Source: Nitrosomonas sp.
Lineage (GTDB): Bacteria; Pseudomonadota; Gammaproteobacteria; Burkholderiales; Nitrosomonadaceae
Direction of reading: 5' to 3'
DNA: 64,000 nt
Assembly: GCA_019635215.1 (NCBI GenBank)
Contig: JAHBZZ010000005.1
Coordinates: forward strand, 115,470 to 179,469
The notes beneath the pieces are model-generated. The model did not search any database and was not told the DNA's origin. It saw only the letters and a list, made by a program, of their open reading frames with translations. Every line of letters begins with the position of its first letter. The stretch's first letter is position 1. Below are positions 10,016-19,095 of this stretch, one piece after another. The position numbers and the translations under genes are program-made.

Positions 10016-12217
10016 TTATTGAGTCAACATGACCAATCCGGTCGTATCAAGGATTAAAGCTACTTTGCCATCACCCATGATAGTGGCGCCTGAAACGCCA
10101 TGGACACGACGATAATTACTTTCAAGACTCTTGATAACCACCTGATGCTGGCCTACCAGCTCATCAATCAGCATGGCCGCCTTATGACCATCAGCATCCA
10201 GAATAACCAAAATTCCGTCTTTGATCTCTGTTGATTTCGGCCGGATGTTAAATACTTCGTGCAATGCAATTACAGGTAAGTACTCGCCACGTACTTGAAC
10301 CACACGCCCTCGACCGCTGATTGTTCTTATATCGTTATCAGACGGCTGCAACGATTCAGTGATGTAAGTCAGCGGTACGATAAACATTTGATCACCTACG
10401 GTCACCGATAATCCATCCAGAATAGCCAGTGTCAGCGGTAATCGGATCGTGATGCGTGTACCGACACCAGAAACAGAATTCACTTCAACGCGCCCGCCCA
10501 TGCTCTGGATATTTCGTTTCACCACATCCATACCCACACCACGGCCTGAAACATCGGTCACTCTGTCGGCTGTTGAAAATCCAGGCTCAAAAATCAACAT
10601 CCAAACTTCCTGATCCGACATACCATCATGAACTTGCAGTCCTCTTTCACGTGCTTTAGCAAGGATTTTTTCACGATTGAGTCCCGCGCCGTCATCGCCA
10701 ACTTCTATCACGATACTGCCACCTTGTTGAAATGCGCGTAAAGTAATTGTACCTTTGGCCAGTTTACCGGCTGCTATCCGTTTCTCAGGCAATTCAATTC
10801 CGTGATCAAGGCTATTACGCACCAAATGTGTCAAGGGATCGGCAATTTTCTCGATCAAACCTTTATCCAATTCGGTGCCTTCCCCCACTGTCTTTAATTC
10901 TACTTTTTTATTCAGTTTTGCCGCCAGATCACGGACAACCCTAGGGTAACGGCTAAAAACAAAGCTCATTGGCAGCATGCGGATGGACATCACTGCTTCT
11001 TGAAGGTCACGCGTGTTGCGTTCCAATTGACTCATTCCGCCTTGTAATTTTTCGGAAATGACGGGATCAATTTCCGAAGTCGTTTGTGCAAGCATTGCCT
11101 GTGTAATAACAAGCTCGCCAACCAAATTAATCATTTGATCGACTTTTCCAATACTCACACGGATTGAATTTGTTTCAACTGACGATGCTGCTTTAGCATT
11201 TAAGTTAGAATTCGCTACCAAATTAGTTTGATCAGTGGAATTCACTGATTGAGTCAACTCAGAAAGCGGATGATCGTTATTCTCTATGGGAGGAGCAGCC
11301 GGTGCACCGGGAAAGAAACCATATTGTGCGTTATCAGGGCCCTTTGCCGAAGATATTTTTGGTTCTTTGATTGATTCTAAATTCTCTGCACCATCAATCG
11401 CAACCGATACATAAACACTAGGATCTTGAAACCCCTCAGTTTCTGTCCATTTTTCTATTTTCAAATTAGCCGGATTAACAACAAATGCCAATGTCTCCCA
11501 GATATCCTCTTCTGGCATACTTGTTGTCAAACGTAGAAGACAAACTTCATTACCACTTGATTGCGTCAATACTTCTACTTTTCCTTGTTGCCTCAAATTA
11601 AAGAATAAGTTGTCCTTTGAACCATTGCTTAATCCTGTGGTTGAAAATTCTATTTGATAAACAACTTGATTTACATTTTCCAGCACTGGTGGAGGACCTT
11701 CATCCATGACACCTGCTAACCGTTCTTCTACAAGCGGTGTTTCCACTGCAACACTTGATTCCTCCTGTGCTTGTAAACACACCACCGACGAAATATCCTT
11801 TCTATTGTCAATGATTACAGCATCCGATGATTCCTCAGAAAATTTCTGTAGATCATCGCAAACTTCCTTCACGACAATCGGATCAGCAGCGCCATCACCC
11901 CGATGCCCAGCAAGCTGATCTTTGATGACATCGCCAGCTCTTAGAAAAGCATCAATCATTTCACTACGAACCATCAGCTCACCTTTACGCAACCTGTCAA
12001 GCAGTGTTTCCAACATATGCGTCATCTCCGTCATATCTGTAAAACCAAAAGTACCTGCTCCGCCTTTTATGGAATGAGCAGCGCGGAATATTGCATTTAA
12101 ATCTTCTATGTTGGGCGAATTAACGTCGAGTCCAAGTAAACATGCTTCCATTTCCGCGAGCAATTCCGAGGATTCCTCAAAAAAAACCTCATAAAACTGT
12201 TCTAGATCTGTACTCAT
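10016..12217 (-). CDS. cheA: Chemotaxis histidine kinase CheA
   Basis: CheA phosphorylates itself and then CheY in response to receptor state. Starting from the ATG at 12217 it has 733 residues. The ATG is preferred to an in-frame TTG two codons earlier because AGGAT is well spaced from it. Domains in order: Hpt with phospho-acceptor His in AAHSIKGGAGTFGF (near residue 48), a variable section with a CheY-binding-like domain around 165-245, dimerisation helices (SIRVSIGKVDQMINLVGELV), a HATPase domain with N-box LVRNSLDHGIE and G-boxes DDGAGLN and SGRGVGMDVV, and a C-terminal CheW-like regulatory domain. All catalytic motifs are intact. Confidence 0.96.
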   Translation of the reverse strand: MSTDLEQFYEVFFEESSELLAEMEACLLGLDVNSPNIEDLNAIFRAAHSIKGGAGTFGFTDMTEMTHMLETLLDRLRKGELMVRSEMIDAFLRAGDVIKDQLAGHRGDGAADPIVVKEVCDDLQKFSEESSDAVIIDNRKDISSVVCLQAQEESSVAVETPLVEERLAGVMDEGPPPVLENVNQVVYQIEFSTTGLSNGSKDNLFFNLRQQGKVEVLTQSSGNEVCLLRLTTSMPEEDIWETLAFVVNPANLKIEKWTETEGFQDPSVYVSVAIDGAENLESIKEPKISSAKGPDNAQYGFFPGAPAAPPIENNDHPLSELTQSVNSTDQTNLVANSNLNAKAASSVETNSIRVSIGKVDQMINLVGELVITQAMLAQTTSEIDPVISEKLQGGMSQLERNTRDLQEAVMSIRMLPMSFVFSRYPRVVRDLAAKLNKKVELKTVGEGTELDKGLIEKIADPLTHLVRNSLDHGIELPEKRIAAGKLAKGTITLRAFQQGGSIVIEVGDDGAGLNREKILAKARERGLQVHDGMSDQEVWMLIFEPGFSTADRVTDVSGRGVGMDVVKRNIQSMGGRVEVNSVSGVGTRITIRLPLTLAILDGLSVTVGDQMFIVPLTYITESLQPSDNDIRTISGRGRVVQVRGEYLPVIALHEVFNIRPKSTEIKDGILVILDADGHKAAMLIDELVGQHQVVIKSLESNYRRVHGVSGATIMGDGKVALILDTTGLVMLTQ

Positions 12218-12516
12218 TTCCAATCCTATTTTTTCTTAAATTGTGTCTGATCCAATTGCCACAGGCTCACCACACCAACTCACATTATTCAATATCTGAT
12301 TTTATTATCTAACTGAAGGATGTATATTATGCGTATTGAATGGCTTGATGGGCATGTTCAAAACATGTTTTCATTCCCTCATTCTCTTGGAATACTTTAT
12401 GAAGTAATGAATAGCGCATTATTTTTGGAAACAACATCAAATAAATTTCAATACATTAAACAACAAAAATTTAAATCTCATTGTCGGAATAAAAGCATGT
12501 ATTCATTTCAATTAAA
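12218..12516. other. Intergenic region between cheA and cheY
   Basis: About 300 AT-rich bases separate cheY from cheA although both run leftward. I see no hairpin terminator and no convincing gene. A 71-codon open frame on the plus strand (12320-12535) lacks a ribosome-binding site, overlaps the end of cheY and has no family resemblance. The gap may hold an internal promoter for cheA-cheW-receptor. Confidence 0.4.
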
Positions 12517-12882
12517 TTATTTGATTACCTTTTGAATGACTTCCACCAAACTTCCAGGATTAAATGGTTTAACAAGCCACCCCGTAGCGCCAGCCGATCT
12601 TCCTTTCGCCTTCATTTCATCGGTAGATTCCGTTGTCAGCATTAAGATCGGTATAGCCTGATACTGGGAAATTTTTCTCAAATTTTCCAACAACTTTAAG
12701 CCATCCATACGAGGCATATTGATATCCGTCAGTACCAGATTAAATGTATGCTGTTTAGCTTTATCCAAAGCATCCTGCCCATCGACAGCTTCTATCACAT
12801 CATAACCCGCACCTTTTAAAGTAAACGAAACCATTTGCCGTATTGATGCTGAATCATCCACCGCCAGTATTGTTTTTGCCAT
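12517..12882 (-). CDS. cheY: Chemotaxis response regulator CheY
   Basis: A 121-residue stand-alone receiver domain. It has the acidic pair in LAVDDSAS, the phospho-acceptor Asp53 in LVLTDINMPRMDG, the conserved Thr in MLTTES and the Lys in LVKPF. With no output domain, and with cheA and a CheZ-like gene beside it, it is the CheY that signals to the flagellar switch. A GGAG-type ribosome-binding site precedes the start. Confidence 0.93.
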   Translation of the reverse strand: MAKTILAVDDSASIRQMVSFTLKGAGYDVIEAVDGQDALDKAKQHTFNLVLTDINMPRMDGLKLLENLRKISQYQAIPILMLTTESTDEMKAKGRSAGATGWLVKPFNPGSLVEVIQKVIK

Positions 12883-12940
12883 TGATCCACTCCTTAAACC
12901 GATTTTGTTACCCTGATATCTATAAAAATTGCCACTATAC

Positions 12941-13510
12941 TTAAAACAATTCTATTTCACCGTTGTGCATAGCTTGTTGAATGACAGGCTTTTTCTTGTT
13001 TCTGGATCGCGCTATCCGCATCGCCTGAGAAACGTTTTTGCCTCCATCGATCAATTTATCCTCTCTTTGCAAGTTACTATGACGATCGATACGTTGTAAG
13101 ACTCTAATAAATACATCAAGCTGATCTGACGTATGCGCCAACAATTGGGTCACCAAATCTCCAAACTGAAGCGATGTAATCGCTGCACCCAGTTCATGTT
13201 CAATTTTATCTGCGATCATCATTTGTCTTTTCAACAGCTCAAGAACAGGCTCACTTTCATTGGGTATCGCCAGCTTCTCAATAGCCATGACCATCTCATA
13301 ATGCGATTTCGTCAATTGGCTGATAAACTTGAAGTTAATAACCAGATTATTAACGGCATCACTGACAAGTCGGTCAATTTGGTTTAAATCATTCTTGATA
13401 TTTAAAAAAAACTCATCTGATTCATCATTATGAATACCATTGACTTCATTTAAAGAATTGTCAGACATGTACAGATTTGGCTCGATATGTTCATTTTGGT
13501 TATTTGTCAT
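12941..13510 (-). CDS. Putative CheZ-like CheY-P phosphatase
   Basis: A 189-residue, mostly helical protein of unsure family, placed directly upstream of cheY. About two thirds of the way along it has SLQFGDLVTQLLAHTSDQLD, which resembles the catalytic helix of CheZ (FQDLTGQ), where an Asp and a Gln four residues later act on CheY-P; here the pair is Asp and Gln of GDLVTQ. The C-terminal tail ends in a short acidic-hydrophobic stretch (NGEIELF), reminiscent of the CheY-binding tail of CheZ. Overall similarity is low, so the function is an inference from motif plus position. Confidence 0.5.
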   Translation of the reverse strand: MTNNQNEHIEPNLYMSDNSLNEVNGIHNDESDEFFLNIKNDLNQIDRLVSDAVNNLVINFKFISQLTKSHYEMVMAIEKLAIPNESEPVLELLKRQMMIADKIEHELGAAITSLQFGDLVTQLLAHTSDQLDVFIRVLQRIDRHSNLQREDKLIDGGKNVSQAMRIARSRNKKKPVIQQAMHNGEIELF

Positions 13511-13552
13511 TGTTATGCCTTACCTGTTAAGATCGTCTTATATTTTCACGTA

Positions 13553-14797
13553 TTAATTGGCCACATCACCAATCCGATTCACCCATCCGAGTGCTTCCAG
13601 CTCCAAACCGGTCAATTCCCTTTGATTTAGAAAACCCATTTCACCCAATATCGATTGAACAGTCTCAAGTTGACTGGCTTCACTAGCCTCAATCAATTTA
13701 AGTTCTTGTCCTAAACGACCATACCGATTTAAAAGTGCTTCGCTCATGTCTTCCGGAATACTCAATTTATCGATAATCTGCTGCATTTCGATGCCTAGCA
13801 ACGTATCGAGTAAGGACAAAATACCGACCATAAACGCTCTTTCCTGATGCGTTTTATCGTGTGGACGCTCTACACCGGCGATAAGCTCCATGAGCTTGCC
13901 ACGTGCAGCGGCTGTTTGTAGCAACGCATTCGCTGTGCTGTTTCCGCCACCGGAATGATCGGTTGTATAGAGAAGCAATTGTATCCAGCGCTGCAACTGC
14001 CTTCGCCCCAATAACATAATCGACTGTTTTATAGAATTTATTTTTTGCGGAAGTCCGCTAGCGGATGAATTAACCATGCGCAACAAGTTATAACTCAAAC
14101 CGGGTTGTCGCTTGAATTCTTTGTCTATTTCTTCGATGTCGCCGTTGCCCATGATAAGCTGCAACAACTTCAGAAGTGATAATTTGGCCGGATCGGCTCG
14201 CTTACCGGAAATATTTTCCGGTTTGGCATAATAATATCCCTGGAACATCTCAAAACCCAAAGCCATACATTCCTTAGCCAGATTGCGGGTTTCCACTTTT
14301 TCCGCAAGCAGTAAAACTGGCCAGCGCTTATACTGATTGACTAATCTGGCAAGGCTTTCTTTATCGAGTTGCGAAACATCTATTTTCACAATGTTGATCA
14401 TAGGTAAGATGCGCTGAATTTCTTCATTAAACGCTACAACACCATCAAGCGCATACTGATGTCCCATTTTTTTTAATTTGACGCATTTCTCGATAAGCTC
14501 ATCGTCAAATTTGTCTGTACTCTTGATCTCCAGCACAACATGATTGCAAGGCAGCAACTCAACAGTGTCACTTAAAATCAACTCTCTGTTAACATTGATA
14601 AACCCACGCTGTTCCCCCAATATATTATGTATACCAAAATGCCCGTAAGCGTTAACAATGACATTAGCCGTTGCTGCAAGATCATCATCAAAATCGGCTT
14701 TTTCATCACGCTTACTTGATCTAAAGAACAATTCGTAAGCGATTAAATTTTGATTACGATCGAGTATGGGCTGTTTTCCAAGAAACACACTCTCCAT
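13553..14797 (-). CDS. EAL-HDOD domain signalling protein (YuxH type)
   Basis: A 414-residue protein with an N-terminal EAL-like domain (residues 1-200) and a C-terminal HDOD domain (about 205-400). The start MESVFLGKQPILDRNQNLIAYELFFR is typical of YuxH-like proteins. The signature EAL is replaced by YEL and most metal ligands are missing, so cyclic-di-GMP hydrolysis is unlikely. HDOD proteins act as signalling scaffolds, and members of this group affect motility. It is the first gene of the leftward chemotaxis cluster and has a GGAG ribosome-binding site, which fits a role in motility control. Confidence 0.85.
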   Translation of the reverse strand: MESVFLGKQPILDRNQNLIAYELFFRSSKRDEKADFDDDLAATANVIVNAYGHFGIHNILGEQRGFINVNRELILSDTVELLPCNHVVLEIKSTDKFDDELIEKCVKLKKMGHQYALDGVVAFNEEIQRILPMINIVKIDVSQLDKESLARLVNQYKRWPVLLLAEKVETRNLAKECMALGFEMFQGYYYAKPENISGKRADPAKLSLLKLLQLIMGNGDIEEIDKEFKRQPGLSYNLLRMVNSSASGLPQKINSIKQSIMLLGRRQLQRWIQLLLYTTDHSGGGNSTANALLQTAAARGKLMELIAGVERPHDKTHQERAFMVGILSLLDTLLGIEMQQIIDKLSIPEDMSEALLNRYGRLGQELKLIEASEASQLETVQSILGEMGFLNQRELTGLELEALGWVNRIGDVAN

Positions 14798-14987
14798 TCA
14801 TTTCTCCGCATTAATCGTCAGCGATAAGCAATACTGTTGATATTGGTTATCGACTATAAAGCCCGATTCTTAAGCATGAGCTTCAATTTGGCTATGTAGC
14901 CATTAATTATTGAATTAGTTCGTCAATGTGTATTGAGATATAGAAATAAAGAATTAGGCAATGAAAACAACTGAATTCAAATCTTGA

Positions 14988-15077
14988 ATGAAATCAATAG
15001 AACGCATGAGCCGTACTCAACGCGATAGACTTCGAAAAGAATTGGAAGGAAAAAAGCATGCCGATGAAGCGACATAG
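14988..15077 (+). CDS. Very short open frame next to the IS relic, possibly a truncated gene
   Basis: A 29-codon frame starting MKSIERMSRTQRDRLRKELE, rich in Arg, Lys and Glu and helical in character. It ends at a TAG only a few bases before the left edge of the IS630 relic. It may be the surviving start of a gene cut by the insertion, or chance. There is no clear ribosome-binding site and no family match I can name. The rest of the 285-base gap before it holds nothing recognisable. Confidence 0.2.
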   Translation: MKSIERMSRTQRDRLRKELEGKKHADEAT

Positions 15078-15083
15078 CCTACG

Positions 15084-15561
15084 TCACATAAAATAAAATG
15101 ATTCGATTTTAAAGAATTGCTCCACGGTATGGTTTTGTTGTTTTCTGATTGCTTTGGCTTGAGCCCATTTGTGCTCAATAGGATTAAGGTCTGGTAAATA
15201 GGCTGTCAGATATTCCAGTGTATGTCCGGCTTGTGTGATTACATTTTGAATATCCTGCCTTTTGTGAAAGGTCGCGCTATCCATGACCACAACTCGTGAG
15301 CAAAACTACTCTCGTCAATTAGATGATGAGCCCGTTCGGCTGGATAGGATCTGGATATTCCTGCACATCACGAACCAACGCGATCATATCGATCTTCGTC
15401 GCCGGTTTGTTACGGGTTTGCATGGGAATGAGATTCTTCACCCAGCGCGTCACGCTGGCAATTCCCACACAAAAACGTGCCGCTGCCTGTGCAATTGTCA
15501 GTCCTTCTTCTTACGAACGGACAAAACTTTGCAGCGAAATGATGATGGATAAGTCATCCAT
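15084..15561 (-). pseudogene. IS630-family transposase relic (stop codon and internal deletion)
   Basis: Reading leftward from 15561 the frame gives MDDLSIIISLQSFVRS, then a stop, then EEGLTIAQAAARFCVG and ASVTRWVKNLIPMQTRNK: the N-terminal helix-turn-helix of an IS630-type transposase with one in-frame nonsense codon. This part stops after PIQPNGLII near 15322. The protein resumes in 15290-15084 with VMDSATFHKR and YLPDLNPIEHKWAQAK, the C-terminal end of the DDE catalytic domain. The central catalytic part is deleted, so the element is dead. Its ends are not clearly defined. Confidence 0.85.
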
Positions 15562-15604
15562 GGATTGCAATCCATTTATCTGAGCTTTGCCATAAAATCA
15601 ATAT

Positions 15605-16918
15605 CTAATTAGATCTGGCAATCAATCTTTTTCCTGGAAACTGGATACAGAATTCACTGCCTTTCCCGACTTCGCTGGTTATTTTCAAACGTGCCTGATG
15701 GCGATTGAGCACATGTTTTACAATCGCCAGCCCAAGGCCGGTACCGCCGGTTTCTCTGGAACGGCTGTTATCCACACGGTAAAAACGCTCGGTAAGGCGT
15801 GGAATATGCTGCGGTTCTATACCGACACCCGTGTCGCGCACATAAAACATACCCTTGCTATTGTTAACTTCCCAGCAAATATCAATCTCGCCGCCTTCTG
15901 GTGTGTACCGGATCGCATTGATAATCAGATTCCCCATCGCACTGCGTAATTCTTCACGGCTGCCCAGAATCAGATCGTCACTGTTGATGCTTAAATGAAT
16001 CGTATGCTTCCCGGCGCTCAACGACATGGCCTCCTGATATAGCTCCTGCAATAGCGACGGAATATTTACTGTACTTTCATTGAGCCTGTTCAACGCATTT
16101 TCTAGGCGCGAAAGCGTCAGCAAATCTTCAACCAGGCGCTGCATACGAGCGGCCTGCTCCTGCATTGCAGCCAGGGCGAATCGCTGCATTTCCGGATCAT
16201 TGCTATTTTCAGCAGCGAGCATTTCGAGATACCCGTTTACGACCGTCAAGGGTGTACGTAATTCATGTGAAATATTGGCAACAAAATCGCGGCGCATGGT
16301 TTCAATTCGCTCATAACTAGTAATATCGCGGCTGATCAGCAGTTTCTGGTTCTTGCCATAAGGCACCAGTTGAATTAGAAGTGTCAAACGGTGATGGCGC
16401 ATTTGTTTAAGCACCAAAGGTTTATTGAATTTACGCGCTGTGAGATATTCCACAAATGACTGCTGCCGCACCATATTAGTGATCTGCTGTCCGCTATCGA
16501 GCTCCAGATTGATCCCCAGATGTTTTTCCGCCACCGGATCACACCACTGAATATGATCGCCATCATCAAGAATAACCATACCGTCCGGCATGGCGGCTGT
16601 TACATTCTGCAACTGCTTTAATTCAAGATCCAATAATTGTTGGCTCTTACTCTGGGAACGCACATACCGCGCCAGATGCGCAAAAATGCTGTTCCATGCT
16701 CCGGATCCCGACGGTATGCTTGACGGTGTATGATCGGAAATCAACAGCCATTCTTCCAGAGCGATTAAGTGCCGTGTATGGTGAATGATCAGAAACAATA
16801 AAGCAGCACTCATGAAAAACCATCCATACACCGCGCTGGTGATCATACCGATCAGCAACGCAATGACCGCGACAGAAAAGACCGTGCCAAGACGTTGAAA
16901 AAGGCCAGATGCTCGCAT
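15605..16918 (-). CDS. phoR: Phosphate regulon sensor histidine kinase PhoR
   Basis: A 437-residue membrane histidine kinase. Two N-terminal transmembrane helices (about 10-45) are followed by a PAS-like region (VTAAMPDGMVILDDGDHIQWCDP), the H-box FVANISHELRTPLTVV with phospho-acceptor His218, and a HATPase domain with N-box NLIINAIRYTPEGG and G-box DTGVGIEPQHIPRLTERFYR. It senses phosphate status through the Pst/PhoU system in known cases. It is downstream of phoB, 120 bp apart, in the same direction. The IS630 relic lies just beyond its stop. Confidence 0.9.
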   Translation of the reverse strand: MRASGLFQRLGTVFSVAVIALLIGMITSAVYGWFFMSAALLFLIIHHTRHLIALEEWLLISDHTPSSIPSGSGAWNSIFAHLARYVRSQSKSQQLLDLELKQLQNVTAAMPDGMVILDDGDHIQWCDPVAEKHLGINLELDSGQQITNMVRQQSFVEYLTARKFNKPLVLKQMRHHRLTLLIQLVPYGKNQKLLISRDITSYERIETMRRDFVANISHELRTPLTVVNGYLEMLAAENSNDPEMQRFALAAMQEQAARMQRLVEDLLTLSRLENALNRLNESTVNIPSLLQELYQEAMSLSAGKHTIHLSINSDDLILGSREELRSAMGNLIINAIRYTPEGGEIDICWEVNNSKGMFYVRDTGVGIEPQHIPRLTERFYRVDNSRSRETGGTGLGLAIVKHVLNRHQARLKITSEVGKGSEFCIQFPGKRLIARSN

Positions 16919-17038
16919 AATCCTATAAAGATTCTAAGGGTAAAGTCCAAATCAATTGCAAAATTGCATTCATACACTGAATACTAGTCATAAACCGGAT
17001 TTCTCAATTCAAAACATGAATCAATCCAAAACATCCCC

Positions 17039-17749
17039 TCATAGTGCATCCGGTTCCGAATCGGCATTTACCGAAAAGCAATAACCGGCTCCCCGCACCG
17101 TTTTGATCAATTCTTCTTTGCCGACTGTTCCTAATGCTTTCCGTAAACGCCGGATATGCACATCGACCGTTCTTTCTTCCACAAAAACATGGTCGCCCCA
17201 CACCCGGTCAAGGAGCTGTGCGCGGGAATAGACACGGTCAGCATGTGTCATAAGAAAGTGCAACAAACGGTATTCCGTCGGGCCAAGCGTGATTCCACCA
17301 CCACCCGCCGTTACGCGGTGGTTTACGGGATCAAACATAAGACCGTCAATAACTACCGCTTCATCGAGTGTTTCCGGTGCACGCCTGCGCAACACCGCCT
17401 TGATTCGCGCGATCAATTCACGCGGAGAAAAAGGTTTACTCACATAATCGTCAGCGCCCATTTCCAGAGCACTCACTTTGTCGTTTTCATCTGACCGCGC
17501 AGTTAACATGATAATGGGTATCCGCTGCGTCCGCGAATGTCCGCGCAGCTTGCGCGCAAATTCAATACCGCTCATTTTCGGCAGCATCCAATCAAGCAGT
17601 ATCAGATCGGGCAAAGCACCATGAATATGATTCATTGCTTCTTCCGCATCACAAGCGCAAATGGGCTTGTAACCCGCTTGCACGATAGTGAACGCAATCA
17701 TTTGCTGAATAGCCGGTTCGTCTTCCACGATCATGATTCTTGCTGTCAT
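17039..17749 (-). CDS. phoB: Phosphate regulon response regulator PhoB
   Basis: A 236-residue OmpR-family regulator. The receiver has acidic residues in IVEDEP, phospho-acceptor Asp53 in LILLDWMLPKMSG, Thr in MLTARS and Lys in VSKPFSPREL. The C-terminal winged helix carries LGPTEYRLLHFLMTHADRV and VDVHIRRLRKAL, matching PhoB closely. It precedes phoR and is divergent from the DUF971 gene. No Pho box is evident in the 118-bp gap between the two starts. Confidence 0.92.
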   Translation of the reverse strand: MTARIMIVEDEPAIQQMIAFTIVQAGYKPICACDAEEAMNHIHGALPDLILLDWMLPKMSGIEFARKLRGHSRTQRIPIIMLTARSDENDKVSALEMGADDYVSKPFSPRELIARIKAVLRRRAPETLDEAVVIDGLMFDPVNHRVTAGGGGITLGPTEYRLLHFLMTHADRVYSRAQLLDRVWGDHVFVEERTVDVHIRRLRKALGTVGKEELIKTVRGAGYCFSVNADSEPDAL

Positions 17750-17867
17750 CTCTCATCATGCTCCGGTTGTTACGGTTGTTCATGCGCAATTTGCAAACTT
17801 CAGCGCGATGCACTACGCTTCAGTCTGCATATCATTTTTTTCACTGTTATCTTTGAAAGATCAATTT

Positions 17868-18296
17868 ATGGCTGGTTTAACTAAAAACACCCCTGTTCCA
17901 AAAGAAATCAAGCTGCACAAAAAATCCCGAATACTGGACATCACTTTCTCCGATGGAAAAACTTTCCATTTTCCCTGCGAATTCCTGCGCGTCTATTCGC
18001 CTTCCGCTGAAGTTAGCGGCCATGGAACAGGGCAGGAAATTCTGCAAACCGGAAAAAAAATGGTCAATATACTGAAAATCAACCCGGTAGGCCATTATGC
18101 AATACAGCCGCACTTCAGCGATGGACACAACACAGGGATTTATTCCTGGGACTTACTCTATAACTATGGTTCCAATCAGGATAAAATGTGGCAAGACTAT
18201 CTACAGCGGTTAAAAGAAGCCGGTGCCAGCCGGGAATCAAAAGCCGATCTACTGTCAGATACGCAGACCTGTCAGAACGATAAAACATGCTACTAG
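17868..18296 (+). CDS. DUF971 domain protein
   Basis: A 142-residue cytoplasmic protein with a DUF971 (gamma-butyrobetaine-hydroxylase N-terminal-like) domain. Conserved strands are SRILDITFSDGKTFHFPCEFLRVYSPSAEV and HNTGIYSWDLLYNYG. The ATG at 17868 is used; an in-frame ATG at 17733 would add 45 residues unlike the family and overlapping phoB. In betaproteobacteria this gene usually sits right before ubiE, as it does here. The domain occurs in proteins tied to iron-sulfur or ubiquinone metabolism, but its own function is not established. Confidence 0.85.
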   Translation: MAGLTKNTPVPKEIKLHKKSRILDITFSDGKTFHFPCEFLRVYSPSAEVSGHGTGQEILQTGKKMVNILKINPVGHYAIQPHFSDGHNTGIYSWDLLYNYGSNQDKMWQDYLQRLKEAGASRESKADLLSDTQTCQNDKTCY

Positions 18297-18360
18297 CTTT
18301 GATCAATTTCGATATGTCAAACCAGTAGATCAAAAATTCTAACACTAATTTCAGAGAATT

Positions 18361-19095
18361 ATGACTAAAACCACACATTTCGGTTTCAAGACCGTTTCCG
18401 AAACAGAAAAAGCCGGCAAAGTTGCCGATGTTTTTCATTCGGTCGCCGAACGCTACAATCTGATGAACGACCTTATGTCCGCCGGTTTGCACCGGGTATG
18501 GAAACGTTTTGCCATTGATGTCAGCGGTATTAAACCAGGTGACAAAGTACTCGACATCGCAGGTGGAACCGGTGATCTGAGCGCACTCTTTTTGAAACAA
18601 GTTGGTAAAACCGGTGAAGTTTGGCTGACGGACATCAACAATTCCATGCTTTCTATCGGACGTGATCGGTTGATCGATGAAGGCACACCCACACCCGCCG
18701 TACAATGCGATGCGGAAAAACTGCCGTTTCCGGATAACTATTTTAGCTGCGTCAGCGTCGCGTTCGGTCTGCGCAACATGACCCATAAGGCGATTGCGCT
18801 TAAGGAAATGCTGCGCGTGATAAAACCGGGCGGTGCCGTCATCGTCCTGGAATTCTCCAAAATCTGGGAACCTTTACAGCCCGTATACGATGCTTATTCA
18901 TTCAAAATTCTGCCGTTTATGGGAAAAATGATCGCCAACGATGCAGACAGTTACAGTTACCTGGCCGAGTCCATCCGTATGCACCCATCCCAGGAAATAC
19001 TCAAAGAAATGATGCAGGAAGTTGGTTTTGAGCATGTCGAATACTTTAATCTGACCGCAGGAATAGTAGCGCTTCATCGCGGTTACAAATTCTAG
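18361..19095 (+). CDS. ubiE: Ubiquinone/menaquinone C-methyltransferase UbiE
   Basis: A 244-residue SAM-dependent methyltransferase that C-methylates the benzoquinol ring in ubiquinone synthesis. Family motifs are [23 protein letters not shown], the SAM motif [29 protein letters not shown] and [15 protein letters not shown] at the C-terminus. Length is usual. The ubiJ and ubiB genes that commonly follow are absent; instead the 3' end overlaps by 50 bp a convergent, frameshifted gene. Confidence 0.96.
   Translation: MTKTTHFGFKTVSETEKAGKVADVFHSVAERYNLMNDLMSAGLHRVWKRFAIDVSGIKPGDKVLDIAGGTGDLSALFLKQVGKTGEVWLTDINNSMLSIGRDRLIDEGTPTPAVQCDAEKLPFPDNYFSCVSVAFGLRNMTHKAIALKEMLRVIKPGGAVIVLEFSKIWEPLQPVYDAYSFKILPFMGKMIANDADSYSYLAESIRMHPSQEILKEMMQEVGFEHVEYFNLTAGIVALHRGYKF

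Noticed and set aside
12320-12535. 71-codon gene between cheA and cheY
   Set aside because: No ribosome-binding site, overlaps the 3' end of cheY on the other strand, composition like non-coding AT-rich DNA.
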